Positions 1-7,523 of a stretch of 34,328 bases of DNA are shown piece by piece (position 1 is the first letter of the stretch; each line of letters starts with the position of its first letter). The translations under genes were made by a program, and so were the position numbers. The stretch is taken from the NCBI GenBank assembly GCA_910583605.1, contig CAJTXN010000019.1, positions 1-34,328 of the forward strand, written 5' to 3'. This DNA is from an uncultured Lachnospiraceae bacterium. GTDB lineage: Bacteria; Bacillota; Clostridia; Lachnospirales; Lachnospiraceae. The notes below the pieces were generated by a model. That model was not told where the DNA came from, searched no databases, and saw only the letters and a program-made list of their open reading frames with translations.

Positions 1-67
1 GCCGTGTACCGAACGGTACGCACGGTGGTGTGAGAGGACGGCGGTTAGTCACCGCCTCCTACTCGAT
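1..67 (+). mobile_element. 3' end of a group II intron (domains V and VI)
   Basis: The first 28 bases fold as a domain V hairpin: CCGTG pairs with CACGG, a two-base CG bulge follows, TACC pairs with GGTA, and the loop is GAAC. This lower helix, 2-nt bulge, upper helix and tetraloop is the signature of a group II intron catalytic domain. The next segment (about 35-63) folds as domain VI: GGCGGT pairs with ACCGCC around the loop TAGTC, and an unpaired A near position 61 lies about seven bases from the end and suits the branch point. The intron probably ends in CGAT at 67. The reverse transcriptase/maturase, if present, lies off the window to the left. The end lies only 13 bp from the stop codon of the convergent surface-protein gene. 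The exact intron class is not determinable here. Confidence 0.83.
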
Positions 68-80
68 TATAAAAGATATT

Positions 81-1379
81 CTATTTCCGTTTACCGGTTG
101 ATACTGTTTTTCGTGCAAAAACAACTGTTCCTGATGATAATATACATAACATCAGAAGAATGGCAGTCATACTGCCGTTTTCACCGGTTTTAGCGGAACT
201 GTTGGAAGCAGTGGCGGTTTCCGGTGCTTTTGTATCCGGTATGGCAACGGAAGTATCCGTATTTTCTTTCGAACCGGTTGTATCTGCGGTACTTTCGGTT
301 TCGGTGGAATGATCGGCAGTTGTGGTTTCCTGCTCAACGGTGGTTTCTTCCGGCTGTTCCGGTGTCAGAATACGGGAAACTTCATCGGTTACATCAAAAG
401 GAAATCCTTCATTGCCCAGCAGCATCTTATATGCAATCAGGCCTTTCAGAGCATCAACGGTGGCAAACATATTATCTTCTCCGTAATAGGTATATGCTCC
501 CGGTGTAAGGGCGCTTTTAAAATTCAGTAAAGCATTGTAGGAAATGATATTATTTTCATTATTTAAAACGGAATATAAATAAAGTGCTGCGCCCGTAGAA
601 TTTGCATTGGAAGCAGTGGAATATTCTCCGTTATCAAACCGGGAACCGCCGTCTTCCATGATCAGAGACTCATTAAACGTTACGGCATCGGCAATGGCAT
701 CGGCGATTTCTTTGTTATCGGAAAAATAATTCAGAGCCGGAAGGACTGCTGCATTATTATCGCCTGAGATTCCCCAGTAATCAATTCCGCAGTCGGTCTC
801 CGTCTGTTTGTAATTAAGCATGATGGCATTCCAGAGAAGCGTCTTAACGGCATCGGAATGTTCCATATGGTTTTCATAAGCAAATACGGCAGGTACGATA
901 AAATCATAATAATATGGATTTTCGACTGCAGTATTTAATTCTTCCACTGAAGTATAAGAAGCAAGCAGATGATCAAAAGCATCTGCTATATTGTTTCCGT
1001 TAACGTCCAGTGCATTATCGCCATGCAGTGCAAGAATGATTAAATAAGCGGCATACATGGTTATGTTTTCGGAACCGTTGATCAAAAGTCTGCCATTCGT
1101 AATATTGGATTCCAGCAGATTACAGTACCGGTCTGCCAGGTCTCCGGAATCAATACCGGAACGAAGGATCAGAATGACTTCCTTGTAATTGTACGGACTG
1201 ATTTCCGCAGCGTTCAGTGCATTTAAAAGATATTCTGCCGTTGTGGAAGCCTCATGGTTTACATTTGTAAGTTCCGGAGATTCTTCTGCATAAATGCACG
1301 AAAAATTTGCAATCATTAATGACAATGTTAATACAACAGTCAGAAAGATTGCGGTTCGTTTGTTTGCTTGTTTTTTCAT
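81..1379 (-). CDS. Secreted, sortase-type surface protein with a helical-toroid-like domain, under B12 riboswitch control
   Basis: A 432-residue exported protein. Residues 1-31 are a signal peptide with a KKQANKR start, a hydrophobic core and a likely cut after CIYA. The middle (about 40-335) is helical, with alternating NAL/LLN and YxYSVL segments and a GGSRFDNGEYSTASNANSTGA-type stretch, which recalls alpha/alpha-toroid domains of the prenyltransferase/transcobalamin type. A Thr/Ser/Glu-rich linker follows, then AKTGE (396-400), a hydrophobic helix and an RK-rich tail, which is the layout of a sortase-anchored protein with a non-canonical LPXTG-like motif. The start has a strong AAGGAGG site 7 bases upstream. 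A cobalamin riboswitch precedes it, so corrinoid capture at the cell surface is a reasonable inference. No C-terminal DUF4430-like beta domain was recognised, and the toroid assignment rests on pattern only. Confidence 0.72.
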   Translation of the reverse strand: MKKQANKRTAIFLTVVLTLSLMIANFSCIYAEESPELTNVNHEASTTAEYLLNALNAAEISPYNYKEVILILRSGIDSGDLADRYCNLLESNITNGRLLINGSENITMYAAYLIILALHGDNALDVNGNNIADAFDHLLASYTSVEELNTAVENPYYYDFIVPAVFAYENHMEHSDAVKTLLWNAIMLNYKQTETDCGIDYWGISGDNNAAVLPALNYFSDNKEIADAIADAVTFNESLIMEDGGSRFDNGEYSTASNANSTGAALYLYSVLNNENNIISYNALLNFKSALTPGAYTYYGEDNMFATVDALKGLIAYKMLLGNEGFPFDVTDEVSRILTPEQPEETTVEQETTTADHSTETESTADTTGSKENTDTSVAIPDTKAPETATASNSSAKTGENGSMTAILLMLCILSSGTVVFARKTVSTGKRK

Positions 1380-1450
1380 GTTTCATCCTCCTTAAAATTT
1401 GGGCAGAGCCCTTATTCACAGAGGTGAGAGATCCTCACCGATTGCTGTTT

Positions 1451-1591
1451 CATGCTGACAGATATCCTGACTTATAGCTTATCCTATTGCCCGGCCTTCC
1501 CGGTAAATTTCCAGTGGCAGATTCGGGGTTCGTATCTAAATACAGTAGAGTGAGCTGTTACGGATTCTGACCGTATTCCCATATCAGCATG
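1451..1591 (-). promoter_or_regulatory. Cobalamin (B12) riboswitch
   Basis: On the minus strand the leader contains the cobalamin aptamer landmarks in order: GGGAATACGGT then AATCCGTAAC, a GAACCCCGAATCTGCCACTG box, an AAGTCAGGATA segment, and a closing P1 helix CATGCTGA/TCAGCATG. Between aptamer and gene are the hairpin GGTGAG-GATCT-CTCACC and GGGC-TCT-GCCC. The CACCTC of the first hairpin could pair with the GAGG of the ribosome site, so control may be translational; that mechanism is inference. It controls the surface protein ending at 81. Confidence 0.87.
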
Positions 1592-1648
1592 CTTTTTGCT
1601 GATTATTATCAGCGTGCTTTGTGTTTATATTTTTACACAACATATACT

Positions 1649-1677
1649 ATGATAAAACTTTAGGAGGTTAAAGTCAA
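1649..1677 (-). promoter_or_regulatory. Promoter of the riboswitch leader
   Basis: On the minus strand, TTGACT (1672-1677) and TATCAT (1649-1654) are separated by 17 bases and lie just upstream of the cobalamin aptamer. This fits a housekeeping sigma-A promoter for the riboswitch and surface-protein transcript. Confidence 0.6.
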
Positions 1678-1744
1678 TAATTTATTTTGTCGGGTCTGAT
1701 TCAGAGCCTTTGCTGGGAAAAAGGGCAAAACTTTAAATAATACA

Positions 1745-2161
1745 GTGCAATTAAAGAAAGGGTATGTTATACTAATAATCCATGTAAATAATAATCCGGA
1801 ATTGCAGGTTTATGTTGCAGATTTCGGAAATCGGAAACATGACAGAGCCTTGATTGCAGAGGCGGATGGAAAAGTGATAGGAGCTGTCTGGACACGTATT
1901 ATGAATGATTACGGACATATAGATAATCAGACTCCATCACTTGCAATTTCAATATATAAGGAATATCGGGGATTTGGAATTGGTACGGAGCTGATGAAAA
2001 ATATAATTAGGATTTTAAAAGAAAGCGGATATGAGAAAGTATCTCTTGCTGTACAGAAAAATAATTATGCGGTTAAAATGTACAGAACGGTTGGTTTTGA
2101 ACTTGCAGATGAGAATGATGAAGAGTATATTATGGTTTGCCGCTTAACAGTAGCTATTTGA
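1745..2161 (+). CDS. GNAT-family N-acetyltransferase, probably N-terminally truncated
   Basis: A 138-residue protein with the core of a GNAT acetyltransferase: LIAEADGKVIGAVW (strand 2-3 region), the acetyl-CoA loop YRGFGIGTELM (Q/RxxGxG/A type), and the terminal AVKMYRTVGFE motif. Family members usually have about 30-40 more residues at the N-terminus, covering the first strand and helix. Here the homologous part starts abruptly near PELQVYVADFG after a short unconvincing leader. The start is a GTG with no clear ribosome site. In the same frame, immediately after the TGA stop, lies the tail of a second GNAT, so the locus looks rearranged or decaying. The substrate cannot be predicted. Confidence 0.6.
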   Translation: MQLKKGYVILIIHVNNNPELQVYVADFGNRKHDRALIAEADGKVIGAVWTRIMNDYGHIDNQTPSLAISIYKEYRGFGIGTELMKNIIRILKESGYEKVSLAVQKNNYAVKMYRTVGFELADENDEEYIMVCRLTVAI

Positions 2162-2286
2162 TTAGTTGCTTTTACAGAAAATCAGGCAGCATTATCAATG
2201 TATCGAAATTTGGGATCAGACTGGAGAAAAGGAAGCTCTCATCTGATGGAGAAAGTATTGTAAAATCATACCATGAAAAGAAGGTG
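2162..2286 (+). pseudogene. Remnant of a GNAT acetyltransferase C-terminus, frameshifted
   Basis: Directly after the preceding stop codon the same frame reads LVAFTENQAALSMYRNLG, which is the typical end of a GNAT domain. It then continues as RLEKRKLSSDGESIVKSYHE only after a shift of frame near 2215. The sequence ttgggatcaga would read LGFR if one T were restored, so a one-base deletion explains it. Nothing upstream provides the rest of this domain, so it is a fragment. It lies between two other GNAT genes, which suggests a former tandem array that collapsed. Confidence 0.6.
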
Positions 2287-2293
2287 CCGGAAC

Positions 2294-2881
2294 ATGAAAG
2301 GTTTATTGGATATTATGAAATCACAAGGATTAAGGTTTGGACTTGCAGCAGACGAAGACAAAACAGAAATTTTGAAACTTTATTGGGGAATGATTGGTGC
2401 AGAGGGATGTACCTGGTCCGAGGAATATCCAAATATGGAATTATTAAACAGAGACATAGAAAATAAAAATCAATTCTGTATGAAAAACGATACAGACAAT
2501 ATTATTGCCGCCATTGTAATTGATGAAGATGAGGAAGTCAGAAAGCTTCCGTTCTGGAATCCGGACTATAAAAAAGCAGGGGAACTGGCAAGACTGGCGG
2601 TCAGGCAGGATTATCAGAATCAGGGAATTGCAGTTAAACTGATTCGGGAAACCGCAAAGATCATGAGGGAGCGCGGATACGATGCGATACATTTTCTGGT
2701 GAGCAGGAGTAATCCTGCGGCGCTGGCCAGCTATCAGAAACTAAATCTGCATCTGGCAGGAGAAACAGATTTATTTGGCGGAAACTGGTTATGCTATGAA
2801 GGACTGATTGGGGATAAAATACTGAATGAACAGGAATTAAGCAGAGGATTTAATGGATTGCCGGAAAAAAAGAAAATTTGA
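2294..2881 (+). CDS. GNAT-family N-acetyltransferase
   Basis: A complete-looking acetyltransferase of 195 residues. It shows an N-terminal segment FGLAADEDKTEILKLYW, the beta strand IIAAIVIDED, the acyl-CoA loop RLAVRQDYQNQGIAVKLI and a final strand/helix HFLVSRSNPAALASYQKLN followed by FGGNWLCYE. ATG 2294 is preferred because AAGAAGG lies upstream at normal spacing; an in-frame ATG at 2273 would add seven residues but has no ribosome site. It is the third GNAT-like sequence in 1.1 kb. Substrate unknown. Confidence 0.8.
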   Translation: MKGLLDIMKSQGLRFGLAADEDKTEILKLYWGMIGAEGCTWSEEYPNMELLNRDIENKNQFCMKNDTDNIIAAIVIDEDEEVRKLPFWNPDYKKAGELARLAVRQDYQNQGIAVKLIRETAKIMRERGYDAIHFLVSRSNPAALASYQKLNLHLAGETDLFGGNWLCYEGLIGDKILNEQELSRGFNGLPEKKKI

Positions 2882-2903
2882 TACTTTTTTTTGAAAAAAT
2901 CAG

Positions 2904-2931
2904 TTGACTTATTATTAAAATACTATAAAAT
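2904..2931 (+). promoter_or_regulatory. Promoter for the low-complexity protein gene
   Basis: TTGACT (2904-2909) and TAAAAT (2926-2931) are 16 bases apart. Transcription would begin near 2938, which places an upstream in-frame ATG (2937) at the start of the transcript and supports the GTG at 2976 as the real start. Confidence 0.5.
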
Positions 2932-2975
2932 ATTTAATGTATAAAAATACAAAAGCATATGGAAGGAGAACATTT

Positions 2976-3692
2976 GTGGTTACGAGTAACGGTGGCGGAA
3001 GTCGCATCAAAGACACCAGAAATAACAGCGAAAGCAGAGGCAGTGTAAGAAATTCTCAGAACGGAGAAAAACGTGAGAACAGAAAGTACGACAAAAATTC
3101 AAAGGATGAGAAAAGGAATTACTCCAAAGAAGGCAGAAGCTTTTCCGGAAGAGGCGGTAATTCCGACGACAGAGGGTATCGAAATGATAATGGTGAGAAC
3201 AGAGGATATCGGTCGAACAATTTTGAAAACAGAGGGAATCGGACAGAAAGAGATTCGCGTGATGGAAATTCCAGAAGAGAATTCAGTCAGGATGGCAGAC
3301 AAGGCAACAGAGGCTCATTTAACAGAAATGGAGACTCCAAACCGGGATTCAGAGGAAATGGAAACCGGGATAACGGCAAACCATATAAGAAGAATTTTGG
3401 TGGAAATTATTCCCCATATGATAAGGATAAAGATGAAGATGTAAAGTCAAATCAGCGTTCCCGTCAGTCTCAGAACAAGGAGACAAAACAGAAGGAACAG
3501 CAGCCGGATAAGTCACAGATTATCAACCGGATTGAAAAAGAAAAGAAGGCAATGCAGAAGAAACAGGCAGACCGTAAGAATAATAAGCCTGCCAGACAGA
3601 TGGCAAAGCCAAAGAGAACCAATAATATTGATTGGACCAGCATTTATGAAAACGGTGAATATGATGATGATGAAATCGATATGTATTATTAG
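2976..3692 (+). CDS. Intrinsically disordered Arg/Asn/Gly-rich protein, function unknown
   Basis: Not recognised as a named family. The 238-residue product is almost wholly Arg, Asn, Gly, Ser, Asp, Glu and Lys, with very few hydrophobic residues, no signal peptide and no membrane segment. The first half carries RG/RGY motifs (NRGYRSNN, ENRGNRTER) in a ten-residue period; the second half is a Lys/Gln/Glu-rich helix-like stretch (about 155-215). The last 20 residues are different: NNIDWTSIYENGEYDDDE, with aromatic and acidic residues, and look like a conserved short motif. The start is GTG 2976 with GGAAGGAG seven bases upstream. The composition resembles RNA-binding tails of RNA helicases, so nucleic-acid binding is a guess. 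It is transcribed just ahead of the UDP-sugar pyrophosphorylase. Confidence 0.65.
   Translation: MVTSNGGGSRIKDTRNNSESRGSVRNSQNGEKRENRKYDKNSKDEKRNYSKEGRSFSGRGGNSDDRGYRNDNGENRGYRSNNFENRGNRTERDSRDGNSRREFSQDGRQGNRGSFNRNGDSKPGFRGNGNRDNGKPYKKNFGGNYSPYDKDKDEDVKSNQRSRQSQNKETKQKEQQPDKSQIINRIEKEKKAMQKKQADRKNNKPARQMAKPKRTNNIDWTSIYENGEYDDDEIDMYY
3168..3240 (+). repeat. 30-base in-frame tandem repeat coding RGxR units
   Basis: The sequence AACAGAGGRTATCG-like recurs exactly every 30 bases, at 3171-3180, 3201-3210 and 3231-3240 (agagggtatc, agaggatatc, agagggaatc). Each unit encodes a ten-residue RG(Y/N)R block. This suggests growth by internal duplication. Confidence 0.7.
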
Positions 3693-3727
3693 CAGTGAAC
3701 AATCTTATTCATTGTGCTGATGATAGA

Positions 3728-3764
3728 GAATAAGAGAACTTTGCAGTGCAGAGTTCTCTTATTC
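3728..3764 (+). terminator. Long hairpin without a clear U-tract between two genes
   Basis: GAATAAGAGAACTTTGC pairs with the downstream arm ending GTTCTCTTATTC to form a 17-bp stem (one G.T pair) with a three-base loop, AGT. The bases after it are gcaattatcttt, not a proper T-run. It could be a weak terminator for the low-complexity gene, a processing site or a stability element for the downstream mRNA. Confidence 0.5.
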
Positions 3765-3797
3765 GCAATTATCTTTGAATTGGGAAAGGAACAGGAC

Positions 3798-5036
3798 ATG
3801 CTAAGTAATCAGGTGAGAGAGAAAGTAAATGCATATGACCAGCAGCAGATTCTGAGATTCTATGATGAACTGTCGGAAAGTGAAAAAGCAGTATTTGAAG
3901 AAGAACTGGAGAATCTGGATTTTTCGCTGCTGGATGTACTGGATAAAAAAAGCGGCGCCGGGCAGGAAGAATGCAATACGGCAATATATGAGCCGCTGGA
4001 GGCATTAAAGTTAGATGAAATTATGGATCGGTATACGGAATTTGAAGCTGTCGGCATTGAAGCCGTAAAAAACTGTAAAGTGGGAGCCGTGCTTCTTGCA
4101 GGCGGTCAGGGAACCCGGCTGGGATTTGATAAGCCAAAAGGAATGTTTAATATCGGTGAGACCAGAGAACTGTATATTTTTGAATGTCTGATGAATAATC
4201 TGATGGATGTGGTGAACCGCTCAGGGGCTTATATTCCGTTGTTTATAATGACAAGTGATAAAAATGATAAAGATACCAGGGAATTTTTTGCACAACATGA
4301 TTATTTCGGATATGACAGAGATTTTGTATTCTTTTTTATACAGGACATGGCACCAAGTGTAGACTATAACGGAAAGCTGCTATTGGAAGAAAAGTATAAA
4401 CTCTCTCTGTCACCCAACGGCAACGGCGGCTGGTTTTCTTCCATGGTTCGGGCCGGTCTGCTGGATAAGATTACATCGATGGGTGTGGAATGGCTGAATG
4501 TATTTGCGGTTGACAATGTATTGCAGAAGATGGCGGACCCGGTATTTATCGGCGCCACCATTCAGTCCGGCAAACCTTCCGGTTCCAAAGTGGTAAGAAA
4601 GGCATTTCCGGAAGAACGGGTAGGCGTGATGTGCAAAGAAAACGGAAAACCTTCCATTGTAGAATATTATGAACTGACGGAGGAAATGAAAAACCGGAAG
4701 GATGCCAACGGAGAACCGGCATATAATTACGGAGTGATACTGAACTATCTTCTGAAAGTGGACAGTCTGGTGGCTATATTAAACGAGCAGCTTCCGGTTC
4801 ATATTGTGGAGAAAAAAATACCGTATCTGGATAAGAATGGAAATAAAATCAATCCGGCAGAACCGAACGGATATAAATTTGAAGAATTAATTCTGGATAT
4901 GATTCATTTACTGGATGACTGTCTGGTTTTTGAAGTTCTCCGAAACAGGGAATTTGCACCCGTGAAGAACAAAGAAGGCACGGATTCCATTGAGACGGCA
5001 AGAACATTATTGAAAGAAAACGGTGTGGAATTATAA
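3798..5036 (+). CDS. UTP--sugar-1-phosphate uridylyltransferase (UDPGP family)
   Basis: A cytoplasmic nucleotidyltransferase of 412 residues in the eukaryote-like UDPGP/AGX1 family. It should join UTP to glucose-1-phosphate or N-acetylglucosamine-1-phosphate to give the UDP-sugar and pyrophosphate. The nucleotide-binding signature LLAGGQGTRLGFDKPKGMF lies near residue 100, followed by the substrate-region motifs MTSDKND, SLSPNGNGGW and VFAVDNVL, and KVVRKAFPEE. The ATG at 3798 is chosen because GAAAGGAACAGGAC precedes it; the upstream in-frame codons run through the hairpin at 3728-3764 and are unlikely to be coding. It lies 19 bp ahead of argS and is probably cotranscribed. Glucose versus GlcNAc specificity cannot be read from the sequence. 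Confidence 0.87.
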   Translation: MLSNQVREKVNAYDQQQILRFYDELSESEKAVFEEELENLDFSLLDVLDKKSGAGQEECNTAIYEPLEALKLDEIMDRYTEFEAVGIEAVKNCKVGAVLLAGGQGTRLGFDKPKGMFNIGETRELYIFECLMNNLMDVVNRSGAYIPLFIMTSDKNDKDTREFFAQHDYFGYDRDFVFFFIQDMAPSVDYNGKLLLEEKYKLSLSPNGNGGWFSSMVRAGLLDKITSMGVEWLNVFAVDNVLQKMADPVFIGATIQSGKPSGSKVVRKAFPEERVGVMCKENGKPSIVEYYELTEEMKNRKDANGEPAYNYGVILNYLLKVDSLVAILNEQLPVHIVEKKIPYLDKNGNKINPAEPNGYKFEELILDMIHLLDDCLVFEVLRNREFAPVKNKEGTDSIETARTLLKENGVEL

Positions 5037-5055
5037 AAGGTAAAGGAAAAACAAT

Positions 5056-6825
5056 ATGAAAAAAATAATAGATTTGATAACAGAACAATTTATAAATGCA
5101 TTTTCCGAATGCGGATATGATACGGCATATGCCAAAGTGACCATTTCCAACCGTCCGGATTTATGCGAATATCAATGTAATGGTGCCATGGCGGCAGCAA
5201 AGCAGTATAAAAAAGCGCCGATTATGATTGCAAATGATATTGTGGGAAAACTGGAAGGCAATTCCGTATTTCAGATGATAACGGCAGTAAATCCCGGTTT
5301 TATTAATTTTAATCTCGATTCCGGCTTTTTAAAGAATTATGTATCGGAAATGGTACAGGAAGAATCTTTGGGCTGTGAACAGACGAAATCGCCGAAAAAA
5401 ATCATTATTGATTACGGCGGTGCGAATGTGGCAAAACCCCTTCATGTGGGACATCTTCGCTCAGCAGTTATCGGTGAAGCGATTAAGAGAATGAATAGAT
5501 TTGTTGGAAATGATGTAACAGGAGATGCTCATCTGGGAGACTGGGGCCTGCAGATGGGGCTGATCATTACGGAATTGAAATTGAGAAAGCCAGAGCTGGT
5601 TTACTTTGATGAAAACTATGAGGGAGAATATCCGACAGAGGCGCCGTTTACAATGGCGGAACTTGAAGAGATTTACCCATGTGCCAATGCAAAATCCAAG
5701 GAAGATGAAACGTTCAAAGAAACTGCCAGACTGGCTACCTTTGAATTGCAGAATGGGAATAAGGGATATCTGGCACTTTGGCAGCATATATTGAATGTAT
5801 CGATTCCTGATTTAAAGAAGAATTATGATAATCTTAATGTTTCCTTTGAATTGTGGAAAAAGGAAAGCGATGCACAGCCGTATATACCGGACATGGTTCA
5901 GAATATGAAGGATCAGGGATATACCAGAATCAGCGAGGGAGCTTTGGTGGTGGACGTAAAAGAAGATACGGACACAAAGGAAATACCGCCGTGTATGATA
6001 CTGAAATCCAATGGAGCCACATTGTACAACACAACTGATCTGGCTACCATAGTGGAGCGAATGAAACTTTTTCAGCCGGACCATATCGTTTATGTAGTAG
6101 ACAAGCGTCAGGAGCTTTATTTTGAGCAGGTGTTCCGTTGCGCAAGAAAGACCGGGCTGGTACAGCCGGATACGGAACTGACCTTTCTGGGATTCGGTAC
6201 AATGAACGGAAAAGACGGAAAGCCGTTTAAAACCAGGGACGGTGGTGTTATGCGTCTGGAAAATCTGATTCGGGAAATCAACGAAGCCGTTTATAATAAG
6301 ATTATGGAAAACCGATCTGTTTCGGAAGAGGAAGCAAAGGAAACCGCCAAAATCGTCGGCTTATCTGCACTAAAGTATGGAGACCTGTCCAATCAGGCAT
6401 CCAAGGATTATATTTTTGATGTGGAGCGGTTTACTTCTTTTGAAGGAAACACAGGACCTTATATTTTGTATACCATCGTTCGGATTAAATCTATTCTTGG
6501 GAAATACTATGAAAACAATTATGAGATGATTGAACAATCAGAAGTTTGTACCGCAGAATCCGACTTTGAAAAATCTCTGATGCTGACACTGGCAAGATTT
6601 AATGATATGATTGAAAATGCAGTGGAAGAATTTGCGCCTCATAAGATATGTGCTTATGTATATGAGCTGGCAAATGAATTTAATAAGTTTTACCATGAAA
6701 CAAAGATTCTTACGGAAGAAAATCAGGATAAGAAGAAGGGATACATTGCGCTGATTACCCTGACCAAAGCGGTGTTAGAGCAGAGTATCGATATTTTGGG
6801 ATTTGAAGCACCAGACAGAATGTAA
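5056..6825 (+). CDS. argS: Arginyl-tRNA synthetase
   Basis: A class I aminoacyl-tRNA synthetase that charges tRNA-Arg with arginine. The 589-residue length suits the family. An N-terminal Add1-like domain (about 1-110) is followed by the HIGH-box equivalent HVGH at 130-133 within KPLHVGHLRSAVIGEA. GDAHLGDWGLQMG follows. FKTRDGGVMRLENL is the usual ArgRS replacement for KMSKS, and SFEGNTGPYILYT introduces the C-terminal anticodon-binding helical domain. The ribosome site AAAGGAAAAACAAT is adequate. A bidirectional terminator lies 20 bases after the stop. The pairing with a UDP-sugar pyrophosphorylase looks like an operon of convenience. Confidence 0.96.
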   Translation: MKKIIDLITEQFINAFSECGYDTAYAKVTISNRPDLCEYQCNGAMAAAKQYKKAPIMIANDIVGKLEGNSVFQMITAVNPGFINFNLDSGFLKNYVSEMVQEESLGCEQTKSPKKIIIDYGGANVAKPLHVGHLRSAVIGEAIKRMNRFVGNDVTGDAHLGDWGLQMGLIITELKLRKPELVYFDENYEGEYPTEAPFTMAELEEIYPCANAKSKEDETFKETARLATFELQNGNKGYLALWQHILNVSIPDLKKNYDNLNVSFELWKKESDAQPYIPDMVQNMKDQGYTRISEGALVVDVKEDTDTKEIPPCMILKSNGATLYNTTDLATIVERMKLFQPDHIVYVVDKRQELYFEQVFRCARKTGLVQPDTELTFLGFGTMNGKDGKPFKTRDGGVMRLENLIREINEAVYNKIMENRSVSEEEAKETAKIVGLSALKYGDLSNQASKDYIFDVERFTSFEGNTGPYILYTIVRIKSILGKYYENNYEMIEQSEVCTAESDFEKSLMLTLARFNDMIENAVEEFAPHKICAYVYELANEFNKFYHETKILTEENQDKKKGYIALITLTKAVLEQSIDILGFEAPDRM

Positions 6826-6845
6826 CGGATGTTAAACTCAATAAT

Positions 6846-6896
6846 AAAAAAGCCGGAAGAAAAGAATTTACGGTTCTTTTCTTCCGGTTTTTTTCA
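6846..6896. terminator. Bidirectional intrinsic terminator
   Basis: A14-bp stem CCGGAAGAAAAGAA/TTCTTTTCTTCCGG around the loop TTTACGG, preceded by an A-run and followed by seven Ts. It ends argS on the plus strand and the small membrane protein gene (6923-7273) on the minus strand. Confidence 0.9.
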
Positions 6897-6922
6897 TATA
6901 CTGAACATTATCTGAAAAAGAG

Positions 6923-7273
6923 TTATTCCGCAGAAGTGGTTTCCGCAGAATCTTTGGAAGTAGTCTCTTCCTGACTGTCAGTTGTGGAATTTTCAGAACT
7001 TGACGGTTCCGTGGTGTTTTCTTCACTTTCAGCGGTATAAGCCTCAAATGCGCTGGATATTTCTTCTGCAGATAAAGCATATGTGGCAATCGTTGCCTCT
7101 TCGTCCTCTTTTATCCACTTATCATATACAGAGAATATTATAAAACCAAAAAATAATGCAGTTATTATAAAACCGGCTAATTTCATAAGAAAAGCGTTGC
7201 GTTTTTGCTTTGCGATTATTTTTTTACGATTGGCTTTTTCCTTCTTATATTCATCCACTTTTTTCTGACTCAT
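6923..7273 (-). CDS. Small single-pass membrane protein with acidic Ser/Thr tail, function unknown
   Basis: Not recognised. The 116-residue product has a very basic N-terminus (about 1-27, KKEKANRKKIIAKQKR), one transmembrane helix (about 29-50), then an acidic segment KEDEEA and a long Ser/Thr/Glu tail ending in TTSAE. The positive-inside rule puts the N-terminus in the cytoplasm and the tail outside. The tail composition resembles cell-wall-spanning linkers. A ribosome site, AAAGGAATATG, lies upstream of the ATG. It is monocistronic, convergent with argS. Confidence 0.7.
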   Translation of the reverse strand: MSQKKVDEYKKEKANRKKIIAKQKRNAFLMKLAGFIITALFFGFIIFSVYDKWIKEDEEATIATYALSAEEISSAFEAYTAESEENTTEPSSSENSTTDSQEETTSKDSAETTSAE

Positions 7274-7457
7274 TATTTTTCATATTCCTTTCTTCTTTGT
7301 ATGTCTGTCATTGCACTTTTAACATTATATAACATATTTAAAAAATAATAAACAATAAAATTTAAGATTTACAAAATTTTCATACGGTTTATAAACATTT
7401 ATACAATACAAAACGCCCATTTTTTGTGGAAAATAGATAAAAATCAAACAATTTAAG

Positions 7458-7486
7458 TTGACATTATAGAAAACATGTACTATTAT
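7458..7486 (+). promoter_or_regulatory. Consensus sigma-A promoter
   Basis: TTGACA (7458-7463) and TATTAT (7481-7486) are separated by exactly 17 bases. Transcription should begin near 7493, giving a leader of about 30 bases for the gene at 7524. The -35 box is a perfect match, so expression is probably strong. Confidence 0.75.
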
Positions 7487-7523
7487 TATTTATATCTATA
7501 AAAAAAGAATGGGGATGCACAAA

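Noticed and set aside
3168..3240. Short regular repeats considered as a CRISPR array
   Set aside because: The 30-base period has no separate unique spacers and lies in frame in a coding sequence; no cas genes are present.
3073..3444. Plus-strand alternative frame of 123 codons within the low-complexity gene
   Set aside because: It overlaps the better-supported frame and arises from the same repeated purine-rich codons; no ribosome site.
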